Both the position numbers and the translations under genes were made by a program. The notes beneath the pieces are model-generated. The model had not been told where the DNA came from. It searched no databases and was given only the letters and a program-made list of their open reading frames with translations. Shown here in pieces: positions 40,098-48,892 of a DNA stretch of 64,000 nucleotides (position 1 is its first letter; each line of letters starts with the position of its first letter). Source of the DNA: Aeromicrobium choanae (GTDB taxonomy: Bacteria > Actinomycetota > Actinomycetes > Propionibacteriales > Nocardioidaceae); the NCBI RefSeq assembly GCF_900167475.1, contig NZ_LT796768.1, positions 2,728,001 through 2,792,000 of the forward strand, read 5' to 3'.

Positions 40098-41863
40098 GCG
40101 TTCTCCCTCGCCGGCGCGATCTTCTCGAGATCGGCCTTGATCTGGACAGCCAGGTACTTGGAGTTCATCCGGCACGCCGCGAGGCTGCCGGCGTGGAACC
40201 ACAGGCCCGGCTGGGCCGTGCGCCGCCACATGTTGCGCATCTCGCCGCGGTCGTCGACGCCCCAGATGGGGCCGACGGCGTCGGCGACCGCGTCGCCGAA
40301 GAACTGGCGGACGTCCTCCTGCTGGTTGCTGTAGCCCGTGGCCATGACGACCAGGTCGAGCGGCGTGACCGTCCCGTCGCGCAGCTGCACACCCTCAGGG
40401 GTGAACCGCTCGATCTCGTCGTGCTGGAGCAGGCCGACCTCGCCGTCGGCGATGAGGTCGGAGCACCCCACGTTGATGTAGTAGCCGCCGCCGCGCCGGT
40501 TGTACTTCAGGTGGAACCCGGTGTGGTCCTCGCCAATGTCGGTGCGGAAGCCCACGGCGTGCAGCCGCTCGAGCAGCTCGGCGTCGTCGGCGAGCATCTT
40601 CTGGGCCAGCAGCTGGTTCGACGCGATGAGGGTCCGGAAGGAGTTCCCGGCCGCGATGAGGTCGGCGTCCTCGAGGGGCAGGCCCTGTGAGTAGAGCGCG
40701 TAGACCGAGACCCCGCTGGGCTCGAGGCTGACCACCGTGGTGGCGTTGCGCTGGACGATCGAGACCTCGGAGCCGAGGGCGTGGAGATCCTGCGCCACGT
40801 CGTGTCCGCTCGTGCCCGTGCCGATCACGAGCGCCTTGCGTCCCGCGTACTGGGTGCCCGAGGAGTAGTGGCTCGAGTGGAGCACCTCGCCGGTGAAGCC
40901 CTCGAGGCCTGGAAGGCGAGGCATCTTCGGCTTGCCGCTGACGCTGCCGGTGCACATGACCACGTGGCGCGGTCGCAGCGCGACCTTCGACCCGTCGCGG
41001 TCGAGCTCGACCGTCCACTGGCTGGCGGACTCGTCGTAGGCTCCCGACACCAGGCGCGTGCTCGTCCAGGTGTTGAGCTCCATGGCCTCGGCGTAGAACT
41101 CGAACCAGTCGGCCAGCTTGTCCTTGGGGATGTACGTCGGCCACGTGTCGGGGAACTCCAGGAACGGCAGGCTCGCGACCCACGCCTCGTTGTGGAGCGT
41201 GAGGGAGTGGTAGCGCTTGCGCCAGACGTCGCCGATCCGCTCGTGCCCGTCGATGACCAGCGCATCCACGCCGATCGTGCGCAGCCGGGCCGCCATGGAC
41301 AGGCCGGCCTGACCGCCGCCGACGATCAGGACCTCGGGGTCGCGGTCGGCGTACTCGCGCTCCGCGTTGCGCAGGTCCTTCCAGTTCTGCCCGCCGAAGG
41401 TGCGCGAGTAGGCGGTGCCGTGCGGCCGGCGGGCGCCGCGGCGCTCCTCGAAGCCCTCCAGCTCCTGGAGCGTGGTGAGCAGCGTCTTGGCCAGAACGCG
41501 ACCGTCCGCGTCCACGCGGAGCCGGACGATCCCGGTGCCGTGGCCCACCGAGGTCTCGAACCGGTGGAATCCCTCGATGACCTCCTCGCCGGCCCGGACG
41601 ACGCGCGACGTCGGGGTGCGCGACGTGTCGGGGGAGAGGTCCCGCACGCGGGTCTCGGTGTTCGTCTCCAGCAGGCGCCGGGCGATGTCGTCGGGTCCGT
41701 ACACCGAGGTGAAGTCCCAGGTGAAGGCGACGATGTCACGCCAGTCGGCGTCCTCGGCGAACAGGGACGCGATGGCGGCGTGGTCGGCACGCTCGAGCGC
41801 AGATGCGAACTGCGCCAGCCACGTGTCGACGGCGTGCTGCTCAGGTGCAAATGACTGGGACAT
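40094..41863 (-). CDS. Flavin-containing monooxygenase with N-terminal NTF2-like domain
   Basis: 589 residues. Residues 1-150 form an NTF2/SnoaL-like domain (DHAAIASLFAEDADWRDIVAFTWDFTSVYG). The rest is a class B flavin monooxygenase with FAD site VLIVGGGQAGLSMAARL, the fingerprint FTGEVLHSSHY (FxGxxxHxxxY), NADPH site ALVIGTGTSGHDVAQDL and VVMATGYSNQ. The fingerprint is that of FMO/YUCCA-type enzymes, not the Baeyer-Villiger form, though lactone-forming activity cannot be excluded. It starts the operon with the Ldh-type enzyme and CMD protein; GGAGG precedes ATG. Promoter and operator lie 60-100 bases upstream. Confidence 0.9.
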   Translation of the reverse strand: MSQSFAPEQHAVDTWLAQFASALERADHAAIASLFAEDADWRDIVAFTWDFTSVYGPDDIARRLLETNTETRVRDLSPDTSRTPTSRVVRAGEEVIEGFHRFETSVGHGTGIVRLRVDADGRVLAKTLLTTLQELEGFEERRGARRPHGTAYSRTFGGQNWKDLRNAEREYADRDPEVLIVGGGQAGLSMAARLRTIGVDALVIDGHERIGDVWRKRYHSLTLHNEAWVASLPFLEFPDTWPTYIPKDKLADWFEFYAEAMELNTWTSTRLVSGAYDESASQWTVELDRDGSKVALRPRHVVMCTGSVSGKPKMPRLPGLEGFTGEVLHSSHYSSGTQYAGRKALVIGTGTSGHDVAQDLHALGSEVSIVQRNATTVVSLEPSGVSVYALYSQGLPLEDADLIAAGNSFRTLIASNQLLAQKMLADDAELLERLHAVGFRTDIGEDHTGFHLKYNRRGGGYYINVGCSDLIADGEVGLLQHDEIERFTPEGVQLRDGTVTPLDLVVMATGYSNQQEDVRQFFGDAVADAVGPIWGVDDRGEMRNMWRRTAQPGLWFHAGSLAACRMNSKYLAVQIKADLEKIAPARENA

Positions 41864-41923
41864 GCGACCTCCGTTGCTGCGGTGTGGTGCCGATCACGCA
41901 AAGGCGTGCCTGTGGCGGGAGTC

Positions 41924-41960
41924 ACTCTAAGTTGAATCTGGCGCCACTGTCAACTACAAT
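41924..41960. promoter_or_regulatory. Overlapping divergent promoters with 26-bp operator (copy 1)
   Basis: Rightward (TetR gene): TTGAAT 41932-41937, 17 bases, TACAAT 41955-41960. Leftward (monooxygenase): TTGACA (41948-41953 on the minus strand), 18 bases, TAGAGT (41924-41929). A 26-bp imperfect palindrome (41930-41955) with arms AGTTGA/TCAACT and core TGGCGCCA occupies both promoters. A nearly identical sequence lies at 43655-43680. A repressor here would shut both directions. Confidence 0.8.
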
Positions 41961-42042
41961 TCTTTCGGTGGAGCCGACCTCCGCAGGGCTCGTGCGTCGT
42001 GCACAATGCCCGAGGGTGAGAAGTCGAGACGAGGGGGCGGAC

Positions 42043-42660
42043 GTGGCGCCGATGCAGGAGAAGCAGCTGACCGATCGCGGGCGGCGGACCAGGGACAACC
42101 TGCTCCACGCCGCCGCGGTGGTCTTCGCGCGCCAGGGCTTCCTCGACACCAAGATCACCGACATCACCACCGAGGCCGGCACGGCCAACGGCAGCTTCTA
42201 CAACTACTTCGACTCCAAGGAAGACATCTTCCGTGCCGCGATCGCCCAGGTGAACGGTCGCATGTTCGAGGTGGCCGCCTCGCGCCTGCCCGAGGGCGCG
42301 TCGCCGTACGAGCGCATCGAGGCGGCCACGCGCCGCTACGTCGAGGGGTACAAGGCCGACGCCGGGATGATCATGATCCTCGAGCAGGTCGCCACCTTCA
42401 GCCCGGAGTTCAAGGCGATGCGTCGTGAGACCCGCACGATGTTCCGGGCTCGCACCGAGCGCGGCATCCGGCGCTGGCAGGAGTCGGGGGTCATTGACCC
42501 CCGACTGCCGGCGCAGGTGGCCGCGGACGCGCTGACGTCGATGGTCAGCAACTTCTGCTACATGTGGCTGAACTTCGACGAGGACTACGACACCGAGACC
42601 GTCGTGACCACACTCAGCCGCATGTGGGCCCAGTCGCTCGGGATCCCCGTCCCCGACTGA
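42043..42660 (+). CDS. TetR-family regulator of the catabolic cluster
   Basis: 205 residues. The N-terminal HTH is VVFARQGFLDTKITDITTEAGTANGSFYNYFDSKEDIFRAAIAQV, followed by a helical ligand-binding domain ending CYMWLNFDEDYDTETVVTTLSRMWAQSLG. The GTG at 42043 has GAGGGGG six bases upstream. An in-frame GTG at 41968 sits exactly where transcription should start from TACAAT and could give a leaderless product 25 residues longer. It is divergent from the monooxygenase operon, and I infer that it binds the 26-bp operator in its own promoter and the copy at 43655. Confidence 0.85.
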   Translation: MAPMQEKQLTDRGRRTRDNLLHAAAVVFARQGFLDTKITDITTEAGTANGSFYNYFDSKEDIFRAAIAQVNGRMFEVAASRLPEGASPYERIEAATRRYVEGYKADAGMIMILEQVATFSPEFKAMRRETRTMFRARTERGIRRWQESGVIDPRLPAQVAADALTSMVSNFCYMWLNFDEDYDTETVVTTLSRMWAQSLGIPVPD

Positions 42661-42668
42661 CCGGTCCG

Positions 42669-43631
42669 TCACCCCAGGATCGCGGCCGGATTGGCGACCA
42701 GCATCTGATCGATCTGGGCCTCGGTCACGCCGCGGTCGCGCAGGGCCGGCAGCACGTCGGTGTGGATGTGCTCGTAGTGCCAGTTCGGCATCAACTTCTC
42801 CTTGGCGTCCAAGTCAAAATTGTGCGTGTAGCTGGACGCGTCGTGGGCCAGGACCAGCCGGTCGGCATACCCCCGCTCGCACAGTGCCGCGACCGTCGCC
42901 ACGCGGTCCTCGAACGACAGCATCAGGTCGAGACCGAACCGGTCCATGCCCAGGTAGACGCCGCGGTCGAGTAGGCGCTGGAGGTAGTCCAGGTCCGTGG
43001 TGTCACCCGAGTGCCCGATGACGACACGTGACAGATCGACGCCCTCCTCCACGAAGACCGCCAGCTGGTCCGAGCCGCGCTCGGTCGGCGCGTGGGTGTG
43101 GGTGGAGATCGGTGCGCCGGTCTCGCGGTGGGCGCGGGCGGCGGCGCGCAGAACGCGCTCGACCCCGGGTGTGATGCCCTGGGCGTCGGTCGCGCACTTG
43201 ATGATGCTGGCCCTGATCCCCGTGTCGGCGATGCCCTCGGTGAGGTCCTTGACGAAGAACTCCGTCAGCAGCTCGGGCCCGTCGATGAGCAGGCCGGGAC
43301 CACGGAACTTGAAGAACATCGGGACGTCGTCGTACGTGTACAGACCGGTCGCGACGACGATGTTCATCCGGACCTGCTCGGCGACGCGCTGGACGCGCGG
43401 GAGGTCTCGACCGAGGCCGAGGACCGTGAGGTCGACGATGGTCCGGACCCCCTGGTCGTACGCCGACTCGAGCTTCGTGATCGCGTCCGCGACGCGCACC
43501 TCCTCGTCCCAGCGGCCGGGGTAGTTCCGCTCGACCTCGTCGTTGAAGACGAACACGTGCTCGTGCATGAGCGTGTGCCCGAGGTCCGTCACGGGAACGG
43601 AGCGGCCGGATGCGGTGGCGATGGAGGTCAT
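42669..43631 (-). CDS. Phosphotriesterase-family metallohydrolase (lactonase-like)
   Basis: 320 residues, amidohydrolase fold with a complete binuclear metal site: H23 and H25 (MHEHVF), carboxylated K145 (SIIKCATD), H178 and H180 region (STHTHA), H207 (IGHSGD) and D264 (LAHDAS). Bacterial relatives are often lactonases (PLL) rather than organophosphate hydrolases. In this cluster lactone or ester opening is a reasonable inference. It is convergent with the TetR gene (8 bases apart) and divergent from the acyl-CoA synthetase operon; the operator copy lies 24 bases before its start. No clear ribosome-binding site. Confidence 0.88.
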   Translation of the reverse strand: MTSIATASGRSVPVTDLGHTLMHEHVFVFNDEVERNYPGRWDEEVRVADAITKLESAYDQGVRTIVDLTVLGLGRDLPRVQRVAEQVRMNIVVATGLYTYDDVPMFFKFRGPGLLIDGPELLTEFFVKDLTEGIADTGIRASIIKCATDAQGITPGVERVLRAAARAHRETGAPISTHTHAPTERGSDQLAVFVEEGVDLSRVVIGHSGDTTDLDYLQRLLDRGVYLGMDRFGLDLMLSFEDRVATVAALCERGYADRLVLAHDASSYTHNFDLDAKEKLMPNWHYEHIHTDVLPALRDRGVTEAQIDQMLVANPAAILG

Positions 43632-43654
43632 GGAAACCCATTTCGTGGAGAGGC

Positions 43655-43680
43655 AGTTGACAGTGGCGCCAGATTCATGT
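43655..43680. promoter_or_regulatory. 26-bp operator (copy 2, inverted)
   Basis: Inverted copy of the operator at 41930-41955: 22 consecutive bases identical, including TGGCGCCA and the arm AGTTGACAG. The outer bases of the far arm differ (TTCATGT). It contains a plus-strand TTGACA but no good -10 after it. Confidence 0.8.
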
Positions 43681-43705
43681 TTGGTGTGTGACAGCCAACA
43701 CAGTA

Positions 43706-43717
43706 AAGCGAGCGCTT
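43706..43717 (+). promoter_or_regulatory. AAGCGAGCGCTT site before acyl-CoA synthetase operon
   Basis: Eleven of 12 bases match the centre of the palindrome at 36834-36845 in front of the acyl-CoA dehydrogenase gene. The outer arms are not conserved. It lies 34 bases before the chosen start codon. Confidence 0.45.
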
Positions 43718-43750
43718 GTCAAGCGCCCCACCGGTACAGAGAGCAGGACC

Positions 43751-45904
43751 GTGTCCGTCGAAACACCCGCCCACCAGGCCGAGCACCGAGCGCTGGATCC
43801 CGGCATCGGCGCGCTGTTCAACGCCCGACGCATCGCGATCGTCGGCGCCTCCGGTCGCGAGGGGAATCCCTTCGCACGCCCGTTGCAGTACCTGACGGAG
43901 TTCGGCTTCGACGGCGACGTGTTCCCGGTCAATCCCGGCTACGAGACCTTGCGCGGGCTGCGCTGCTACCCCGATCTGGCGAGCCTTCCCGAGCCGGTCG
44001 ACCTGGCGCTGCTGATGGTGCCGGGCGCCGCGGCGGTGGAGCTCATCCCTCAGGTGGCCGCCGCCGGCGCCCGCGCAGCGGTCGTTTTCGCGTCCGGGTT
44101 CTCCGAGACCGGGGAGGAGGGCGTGCGCCAGCAGGCAGCGCTGACGGCAGCGGCGCGCGAGCACGGCGTCCGCGTCATCGGCCCGAACTGCCAGGGCGTG
44201 CTCTCCACCGCCCACCGCCTCTACGGCACGTTCACGGCGGCCCTCGAGCTCGGCCCGGTCCGGCGCGGCGGGCTCGCCTACGTGGGCCAGAGCGGCGCCG
44301 TGGGTGGCTCGATCCTGAGCCTGGCCCGCGAGCAGGGCATCGGGATCTCCAGCTGGGTGAGCACCGGCAACCAGGCCGACCTGACCACCGTCGAGGTCGC
44401 TCGCCACCTCGTCGAGCAGCCCGACACCGAGGTGCTCGCGCTGTACCTCGAGAGCGCGGTGGGGGAGGCGGAGTTCCGTGACCTCGCCGCCCGTGCCCAC
44501 GAGCTCGGCCGGTCGCTCATCGTCCTGCGGTCGGCGACGAGCGCCGCGGGCGCCAAGGCCGCCGCGTCCCACACGGGGGCGATCGTCGGCGACGACGGCG
44601 CCTACCGCGTCGCCGCGCGCGAGTACGGCGTCGTCGAGGCGAGCGACATCGACGACCTCGTCCGCCTGGCGCACGCCCACCTCGCCCTCCCGCCGAGCCA
44701 GGGTCCGTCCACGGCGGTCATCACCACGTCGGGCGGGGCCGGCAGCCTCGCCGCCGACAAGGCCCACGAGCTCGGCCTGACGATCGACGACCTGAGCGCC
44801 GACACCCAGCGGCGGCTGTCCGCCCTCGTCCCGGACTTCGGCGCCGTCGACAACCCGGTCGACGTGACGGCCCAGATCTTCCGGTCCAGCGAGGTCGACG
44901 ACTTCATCGAGGTGTGCCGGATCGGCTGCGACGCTCCGGAGGTCGACGCGGTGGTCATCGCCCTGACCCTGGTCACCGGCGAGCTGGCGGCCACGATGGC
45001 GACCGCCCTGGCCGACCTGATTCCCCGGGTGGAGAAGCCCGTCGCCCTGGTGTGGGCGGCGGCCCGCGAGCAGACCGTCAAGGGCCGGGAGATCCTGCGC
45101 GAGGCCGGCGTTCCCGTCTTCGACTCCTCCGAGCAGGCGATGCGCGCGATCGGCTCGCTGCGCCGCGTCGCTGCGCCGACCGCGCCCCGAGGACGTCCCG
45201 CGGACTTCGACGAGGCCGCGGTGCGGGCCCTGCTGGACGACCTCCACGGGACCGTCACGGAGTCGCAGGCGCAGGCTGTCCTCGCCGCCGCCGGGATCCG
45301 GACGCCGGAGGCGCACCTGGCCACCGGGCCCGCGGACATCGAGGCCCTCCCGCTGGAGACGGACGGCACGTACGTCGTGAAGATCCAGGCACCCGGCATC
45401 GCGCACAAGACAGAGCGCGGCGGGGTCCGCCTCGGCCTCGCTGCCGCGGAGGTGCGCGCGGTCGCGGCGACGATGCTGGACGAGTTCGCTGCCGACGAGC
45501 CGCAGGGCGTCCTCGTGCAGGAGATGGTGCCGGCCGGCGTCGAGCTGATCGTCGGCGTGACCCGGACGGACGGGGGACTTCCCCTCGTGACCGTCGGGCT
45601 CGGCGGCACCGCGACCGAGCTGTACGCGGACACCGCGACCACCTTCGCTCCGGTCGACGCCGCGCGGGCGGGCTCGCTGCTGATGGAGCTCAAGGCGGCC
45701 CCGCTGCTCACCGGCTTCCGCGGCTCCGCGCCGCTGGACGTGGACGCCGTGGCCGACCTCGTGTCGCGAATCAGCCACCTCGCCGACATCGCCGGACCGG
45801 CCCTGCGCGAGCTCGAGGTGAACCCCGTGCGGGTCCTCGACCGCGCCGAGCGGCCCGTACTCGCCCTGGATTTCCTGATGACCCTCGAAACGGAGACAGC
45901 ATGA
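43751..45904 (+). CDS. ADP-forming (NDP-forming) acyl-CoA synthetase
   Basis: 717 residues. N-terminal CoA-binding domain (RIAIVGASGREGNPFARPLQYL), succinyl-CoA-ligase-like domain with VGQSGAVGGSILSLAREQGIGIS and the phospho-His segment AAASHTGAIVGDDGAY, and a C-terminal ATP-grasp domain (YVVKIQAPGIAHKTERGGVRLGL, VLVQEMVPAGVELIVGVTRT). It activates a carboxylic acid to its CoA ester with ADP and phosphate as products. GTG at 43751 is chosen because earlier in-frame GTG codons would place the operator-like site inside the gene. Its stop overlaps the next ATG (ATGA). First gene of a long catabolic operon. Confidence 0.9.
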   Translation: MSVETPAHQAEHRALDPGIGALFNARRIAIVGASGREGNPFARPLQYLTEFGFDGDVFPVNPGYETLRGLRCYPDLASLPEPVDLALLMVPGAAAVELIPQVAAAGARAAVVFASGFSETGEEGVRQQAALTAAAREHGVRVIGPNCQGVLSTAHRLYGTFTAALELGPVRRGGLAYVGQSGAVGGSILSLAREQGIGISSWVSTGNQADLTTVEVARHLVEQPDTEVLALYLESAVGEAEFRDLAARAHELGRSLIVLRSATSAAGAKAAASHTGAIVGDDGAYRVAAREYGVVEASDIDDLVRLAHAHLALPPSQGPSTAVITTSGGAGSLAADKAHELGLTIDDLSADTQRRLSALVPDFGAVDNPVDVTAQIFRSSEVDDFIEVCRIGCDAPEVDAVVIALTLVTGELAATMATALADLIPRVEKPVALVWAAAREQTVKGREILREAGVPVFDSSEQAMRAIGSLRRVAAPTAPRGRPADFDEAAVRALLDDLHGTVTESQAQAVLAAAGIRTPEAHLATGPADIEALPLETDGTYVVKIQAPGIAHKTERGGVRLGLAAAEVRAVAATMLDEFAADEPQGVLVQEMVPAGVELIVGVTRTDGGLPLVTVGLGGTATELYADTATTFAPVDAARAGSLLMELKAAPLLTGFRGSAPLDVDAVADLVSRISHLADIAGPALRELEVNPVRVLDRAERPVLALDFLMTLETETA

Positions 45905-46662
45905 CCGGACGCATTGGCCTCGACCGCGTGGGAGCGGTCGCCGTGATCACGCTCGACAACAGCCGCATCAAGAACGCCCTGACGCAGCAGATGGCTCACG
46001 ACCTCGGGGCGGTGTGCGAGCAGATCGATGCGGACCCGTCGATCGGGTGCACCGTGATCCAGGGCGCCGGTGGCACCTTCTGCTCGGGAGCCGACACGTC
46101 GACGTGGGCCGACACCTACGGCGACGACCCGCTCAGCGACGAGGCGTACGCGGACACCGACGAGATGTACGGATCGTTCGTCCGGTTCGGCGAGCTGAAG
46201 GCTCCGACGATCGCCGCCGTGCGCGGTTCCGCCGTGGGTGCGGGTCTGAACCTGGCCCTCGCGGCGGACCTGCGGGTGGTGTCGCAGGACGCGCGGCTGA
46301 TGGCGGGCTTCCTCAAGGCCGGCATCCACCCCGGTGGCGGCTTCTTCACCCTGGTGCGCCGGCTGGCTGGCCGCGAGGCCGCGTCGCTGCTCGGCCTGTT
46401 CAGCCAGGAGATCTCCGGCGTCGAGGCGAAGGCCTTCGGCATGGCCGGGGTGTGCGTGCCGGACGAAGACACGGAGAAGACGGCGGCGGAGATCGCGCAG
46501 CTGGTGGCTCGCGACCCGCTGATCGCGCGCCGCGCCAAGCGCAGCTTCAACCTCGAGACGCAGTCCACGCCGCTGCCGTGGGCCGCGGCCCTCGAGGTGG
46601 AGCGTGGCGTGCAGCTGTGGACCCAGGCGCGCCGGCTCAAGCAGACGCAGGCCCAGGCATGA
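45901..46662 (+). CDS. Enoyl-CoA hydratase/isomerase family protein
   Basis: 253 residues, crotonase fold. Oxyanion-hole segments: GAGGTFCSGADTSTW and AVRGSAVGAGLNLALAADLRV, followed by GIHPGGGFFTLVRRLAGREAA. The catalytic Glu positions of classical hydratases are not both evident (GIHPGGG instead of GxxPExG), so isomerase or other crotonase chemistry is possible. ATG overlaps the stop of the acyl-CoA synthetase gene; its own stop overlaps the next start. Confidence 0.9.
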   Translation: MTGRIGLDRVGAVAVITLDNSRIKNALTQQMAHDLGAVCEQIDADPSIGCTVIQGAGGTFCSGADTSTWADTYGDDPLSDEAYADTDEMYGSFVRFGELKAPTIAAVRGSAVGAGLNLALAADLRVVSQDARLMAGFLKAGIHPGGGFFTLVRRLAGREAASLLGLFSQEISGVEAKAFGMAGVCVPDEDTEKTAAEIAQLVARDPLIARRAKRSFNLETQSTPLPWAAALEVERGVQLWTQARRLKQTQAQA

Positions 46663-47813
46663 TGCGCTTCGCGGCCGAGCCGCTGACCCACGACGAGCTG
46701 CGCCTGCGTGACGAGGTGCGCGAGTTCATGGCGCAGGAGCGGGCCAACGGCCTGAGCGTGGGTCTGGGCATCAACGCCGCGGCGGACATGGAGTTCAGCC
46801 GTCGCGTCGCCGCCCGAGGCTGGGTCGGCATGACGATCCCGAAGGAGCACGGCGGCCCCGGCCGGACCGCGGTGGAGCGGTTCGTCGTGGTGGAGGAGAT
46901 GCTCGCCGCGGGGGCGCCGATCAGCGCGCACTGGGTGGGGGACCGTCAGACCGCGCAGATGTTCGTGCGCTTCGGCAGCGAGGAGCACCAGCGGGAGTTT
47001 CTGCCGCGCATCGTCGCCGGCGACGTGTGGTTCTGCCTCGGCATGAGCGAGCCGGACAGCGGCTCGGACCTCGCGTCGGTGCGCACGCGCGCCACCCGCA
47101 CCGAGGGTGGCTGGCTGCTGAACGGCCAGAAGGTCTGGACCTCGGGCGCCCAGTACAGCGACTACGTCATCACCCTGTGCCGCACGTCGCCCGCGGAGGG
47201 ACGCAAGCACATCGGCCTCAGCCAGCTGATCGTCGACCTGCGCGCCGAGGGCGTCTCGGTCTCGCCGATCAGGCTCCTGAACGGCTTCCACCACTTCAAC
47301 GAGGTGCACTTCGACAACGTCTTCGTCCCGGACTCGATGGTCCTGGGCAACGTCGGCGACGGCTGGCACCAGGTGACCTCCGAGCTCGCCCACGAGCGCT
47401 CCGGTCCTGACCGCTTCATGTCGGTCATGCCCGTGCTGGCGCTGATGTTCGAGCAGCTCAAGACGGCCGACGTGCCGGCGGACGTTCGCACGTCGCTGGG
47501 CCGCACGTTCGCGACCTACATGACGTTGCGCTCGATGTCGCTGTCCATCGCCCGCGCTCTCGACCGGGGCGAGACGCCCGCCGTCGAGGCCGCGCTGGTC
47601 AAGGACCTCGGGACGCAGTTCGAGCAGGAGGCGATCGAGCAGCTCCGCACGCTCGCCGGCGGGGAGCTCGACCCCGGCGCGCCGGGACTCGAAGGGCTGC
47701 TGGCCGACGCGGTCATCACCGCGCCAACGTTCACGCTGCGCGGCGGGACGAACGAGGTGCTGCGGACCGTCGTCTGGAAGTCGCTGCGGCGCACGAGGAA
47801 GGAATCGGCATGA
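46659..47813 (+). CDS. Acyl-CoA dehydrogenase, catalytic-type subunit
   Basis: 384 residues, ordinary acyl-CoA dehydrogenase length. WVGMTIPKEHGGPGRTAVERFVVVEEMLAAGAP, FCLGMSEPDSGSDLASVRTRA, LNGQKVWTSGAQYSDYVI, and the C-terminal LRGGTNEVLRTVVWKSLRR are all standard. Together with the shorter homologue encoded next it probably forms a heteromeric dehydrogenase, as in actinobacterial FadE pairs acting on steroid-derived or branched acyl-CoAs. Stop/start overlaps on both sides. Confidence 0.92.
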   Translation: MMRFAAEPLTHDELRLRDEVREFMAQERANGLSVGLGINAAADMEFSRRVAARGWVGMTIPKEHGGPGRTAVERFVVVEEMLAAGAPISAHWVGDRQTAQMFVRFGSEEHQREFLPRIVAGDVWFCLGMSEPDSGSDLASVRTRATRTEGGWLLNGQKVWTSGAQYSDYVITLCRTSPAEGRKHIGLSQLIVDLRAEGVSVSPIRLLNGFHHFNEVHFDNVFVPDSMVLGNVGDGWHQVTSELAHERSGPDRFMSVMPVLALMFEQLKTADVPADVRTSLGRTFATYMTLRSMSLSIARALDRGETPAVEAALVKDLGTQFEQEAIEQLRTLAGGELDPGAPGLEGLLADAVITAPTFTLRGGTNEVLRTVVWKSLRRTRKESA

Positions 47814-48892
47814 GCGAGCTGGCACAGGAGCTGTTCAGCGCCCTGGACGACATCGTCGGGGCGCGCGCCGCCCGCGACGGTCACGGCGCCGTCGCGACGT
47901 GGGACCCCGAGCTGTGGGCCGCGCTGAACGAGCAGGGGTACGCCTCGATCGACCCGGCCGAGCCGGAGGTCGGCCTGGCGGAGTTCTGCGCCGTGGCGAC
48001 CGCCGTCGGCGCGCAGGCGCTCGGGCTTCCACTCGTGGAGGCCGGACTCGCGGCGTGGATGGCCGCGTCGGCCGGGATCAAGCTGCCGGGCGGGCTGGCG
48101 GTCCCCGCCGTCTCGACCGGCGAGGTCCTGACCGTGGTGGACCGGGACGACGACGGGCTCGTCGTGGACGGCGCGCTGCGCCGGGTCCCGTGGGGCCGTC
48201 ACGCCGAGGTCGTCCTCGCGTTCGCCCGCCACGGCGACGGGACGACGTCACTGGTCGCCCTCGAGCCCCAGCGGATGACCGAGGGCAGCAACTTCGCCGG
48301 CGAGCCGCGCGACACCGTGCACGTCGAGCGCCAGCGCGTGGATGCCGGGCAGGTGTCCACCGACTCCGCCCTCGGCCCCCGCGAGGCCCGGGCCCGCGGT
48401 GCGCTGCTCCGCGCCGCCGCCGCGGCCGGCGCGATGGACTCGGTCGTCGACCTCGTGGTCGAGTACGCCGGCCAGCGCCACCAGTTCGGTCAGCCGATCG
48501 GGTCGTTCCAGGCCATCCAGCAGCACGTCGTGACCGTGGCCCAGGCCGCCGCCGCGACGCGGGCCGCGGTCGAGGCGACCTTCATGGCGGCGCCCGAGCA
48601 CCGCGTGATGACGGCGGCGGCAGCGAAGGTCACCCTCGGGATCCAGGCCGGTCGCCACGCCCGCTCGGCCCACCAGGTGTTCGGCGCGATCGGCGCCACC
48701 GAGGAGCACCGCCTCCACCTCCTCACGCGGCGCCTGTGGAGCTGGCAGGACGAGTACGGCACGCAGCACGAGTGGGCGCACTACCTCGGTGATCGCCTGA
48801 TCTTCCCCGAGGCGCCCGGACTGTGGGAGGTGCTGACGCCGCCGCACCCGGCCGTCGCGGCCCGCGAGGTGGGGGAGTCGGTCCCGTGGTGA
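47810..48892 (+). CDS. Acyl-CoA dehydrogenase-like second subunit
   Basis: 360 residues with weaker similarity to acyl-CoA dehydrogenases; the C-terminal half is the recognisable part (AAAAGAMDSVVDLVVEYAGQRHQFGQPIGSFQAIQQHVVTVAQAAAATRAAV, then QVFGAIGATEEHRLHLLTRRL). The front half is degenerate and lacks the usual flavin-binding SEPxxGSD motif, and the C-terminal GGTxE motif is replaced. That fits the partner subunit of an alpha2beta2 FadE heterotetramer. It overlaps both neighbours by four bases (ATGA, GTGA). Confidence 0.87.
   Translation: MSELAQELFSALDDIVGARAARDGHGAVATWDPELWAALNEQGYASIDPAEPEVGLAEFCAVATAVGAQALGLPLVEAGLAAWMAASAGIKLPGGLAVPAVSTGEVLTVVDRDDDGLVVDGALRRVPWGRHAEVVLAFARHGDGTTSLVALEPQRMTEGSNFAGEPRDTVHVERQRVDAGQVSTDSALGPREARARGALLRAAAAAGAMDSVVDLVVEYAGQRHQFGQPIGSFQAIQQHVVTVAQAAAATRAAVEATFMAAPEHRVMTAAAAKVTLGIQAGRHARSAHQVFGAIGATEEHRLHLLTRRLWSWQDEYGTQHEWAHYLGDRLIFPEAPGLWEVLTPPHPAVAAREVGESVPW

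Noticed and set aside
40094-41863. Baeyer-Villiger monooxygenase call for the flavoprotein
   Set aside because: The fingerprint FTGEVLHSSHY is FxGxxxHxxxY, not the Baeyer-Villiger form ending W(P/D); kept as flavin-containing monooxygenase.
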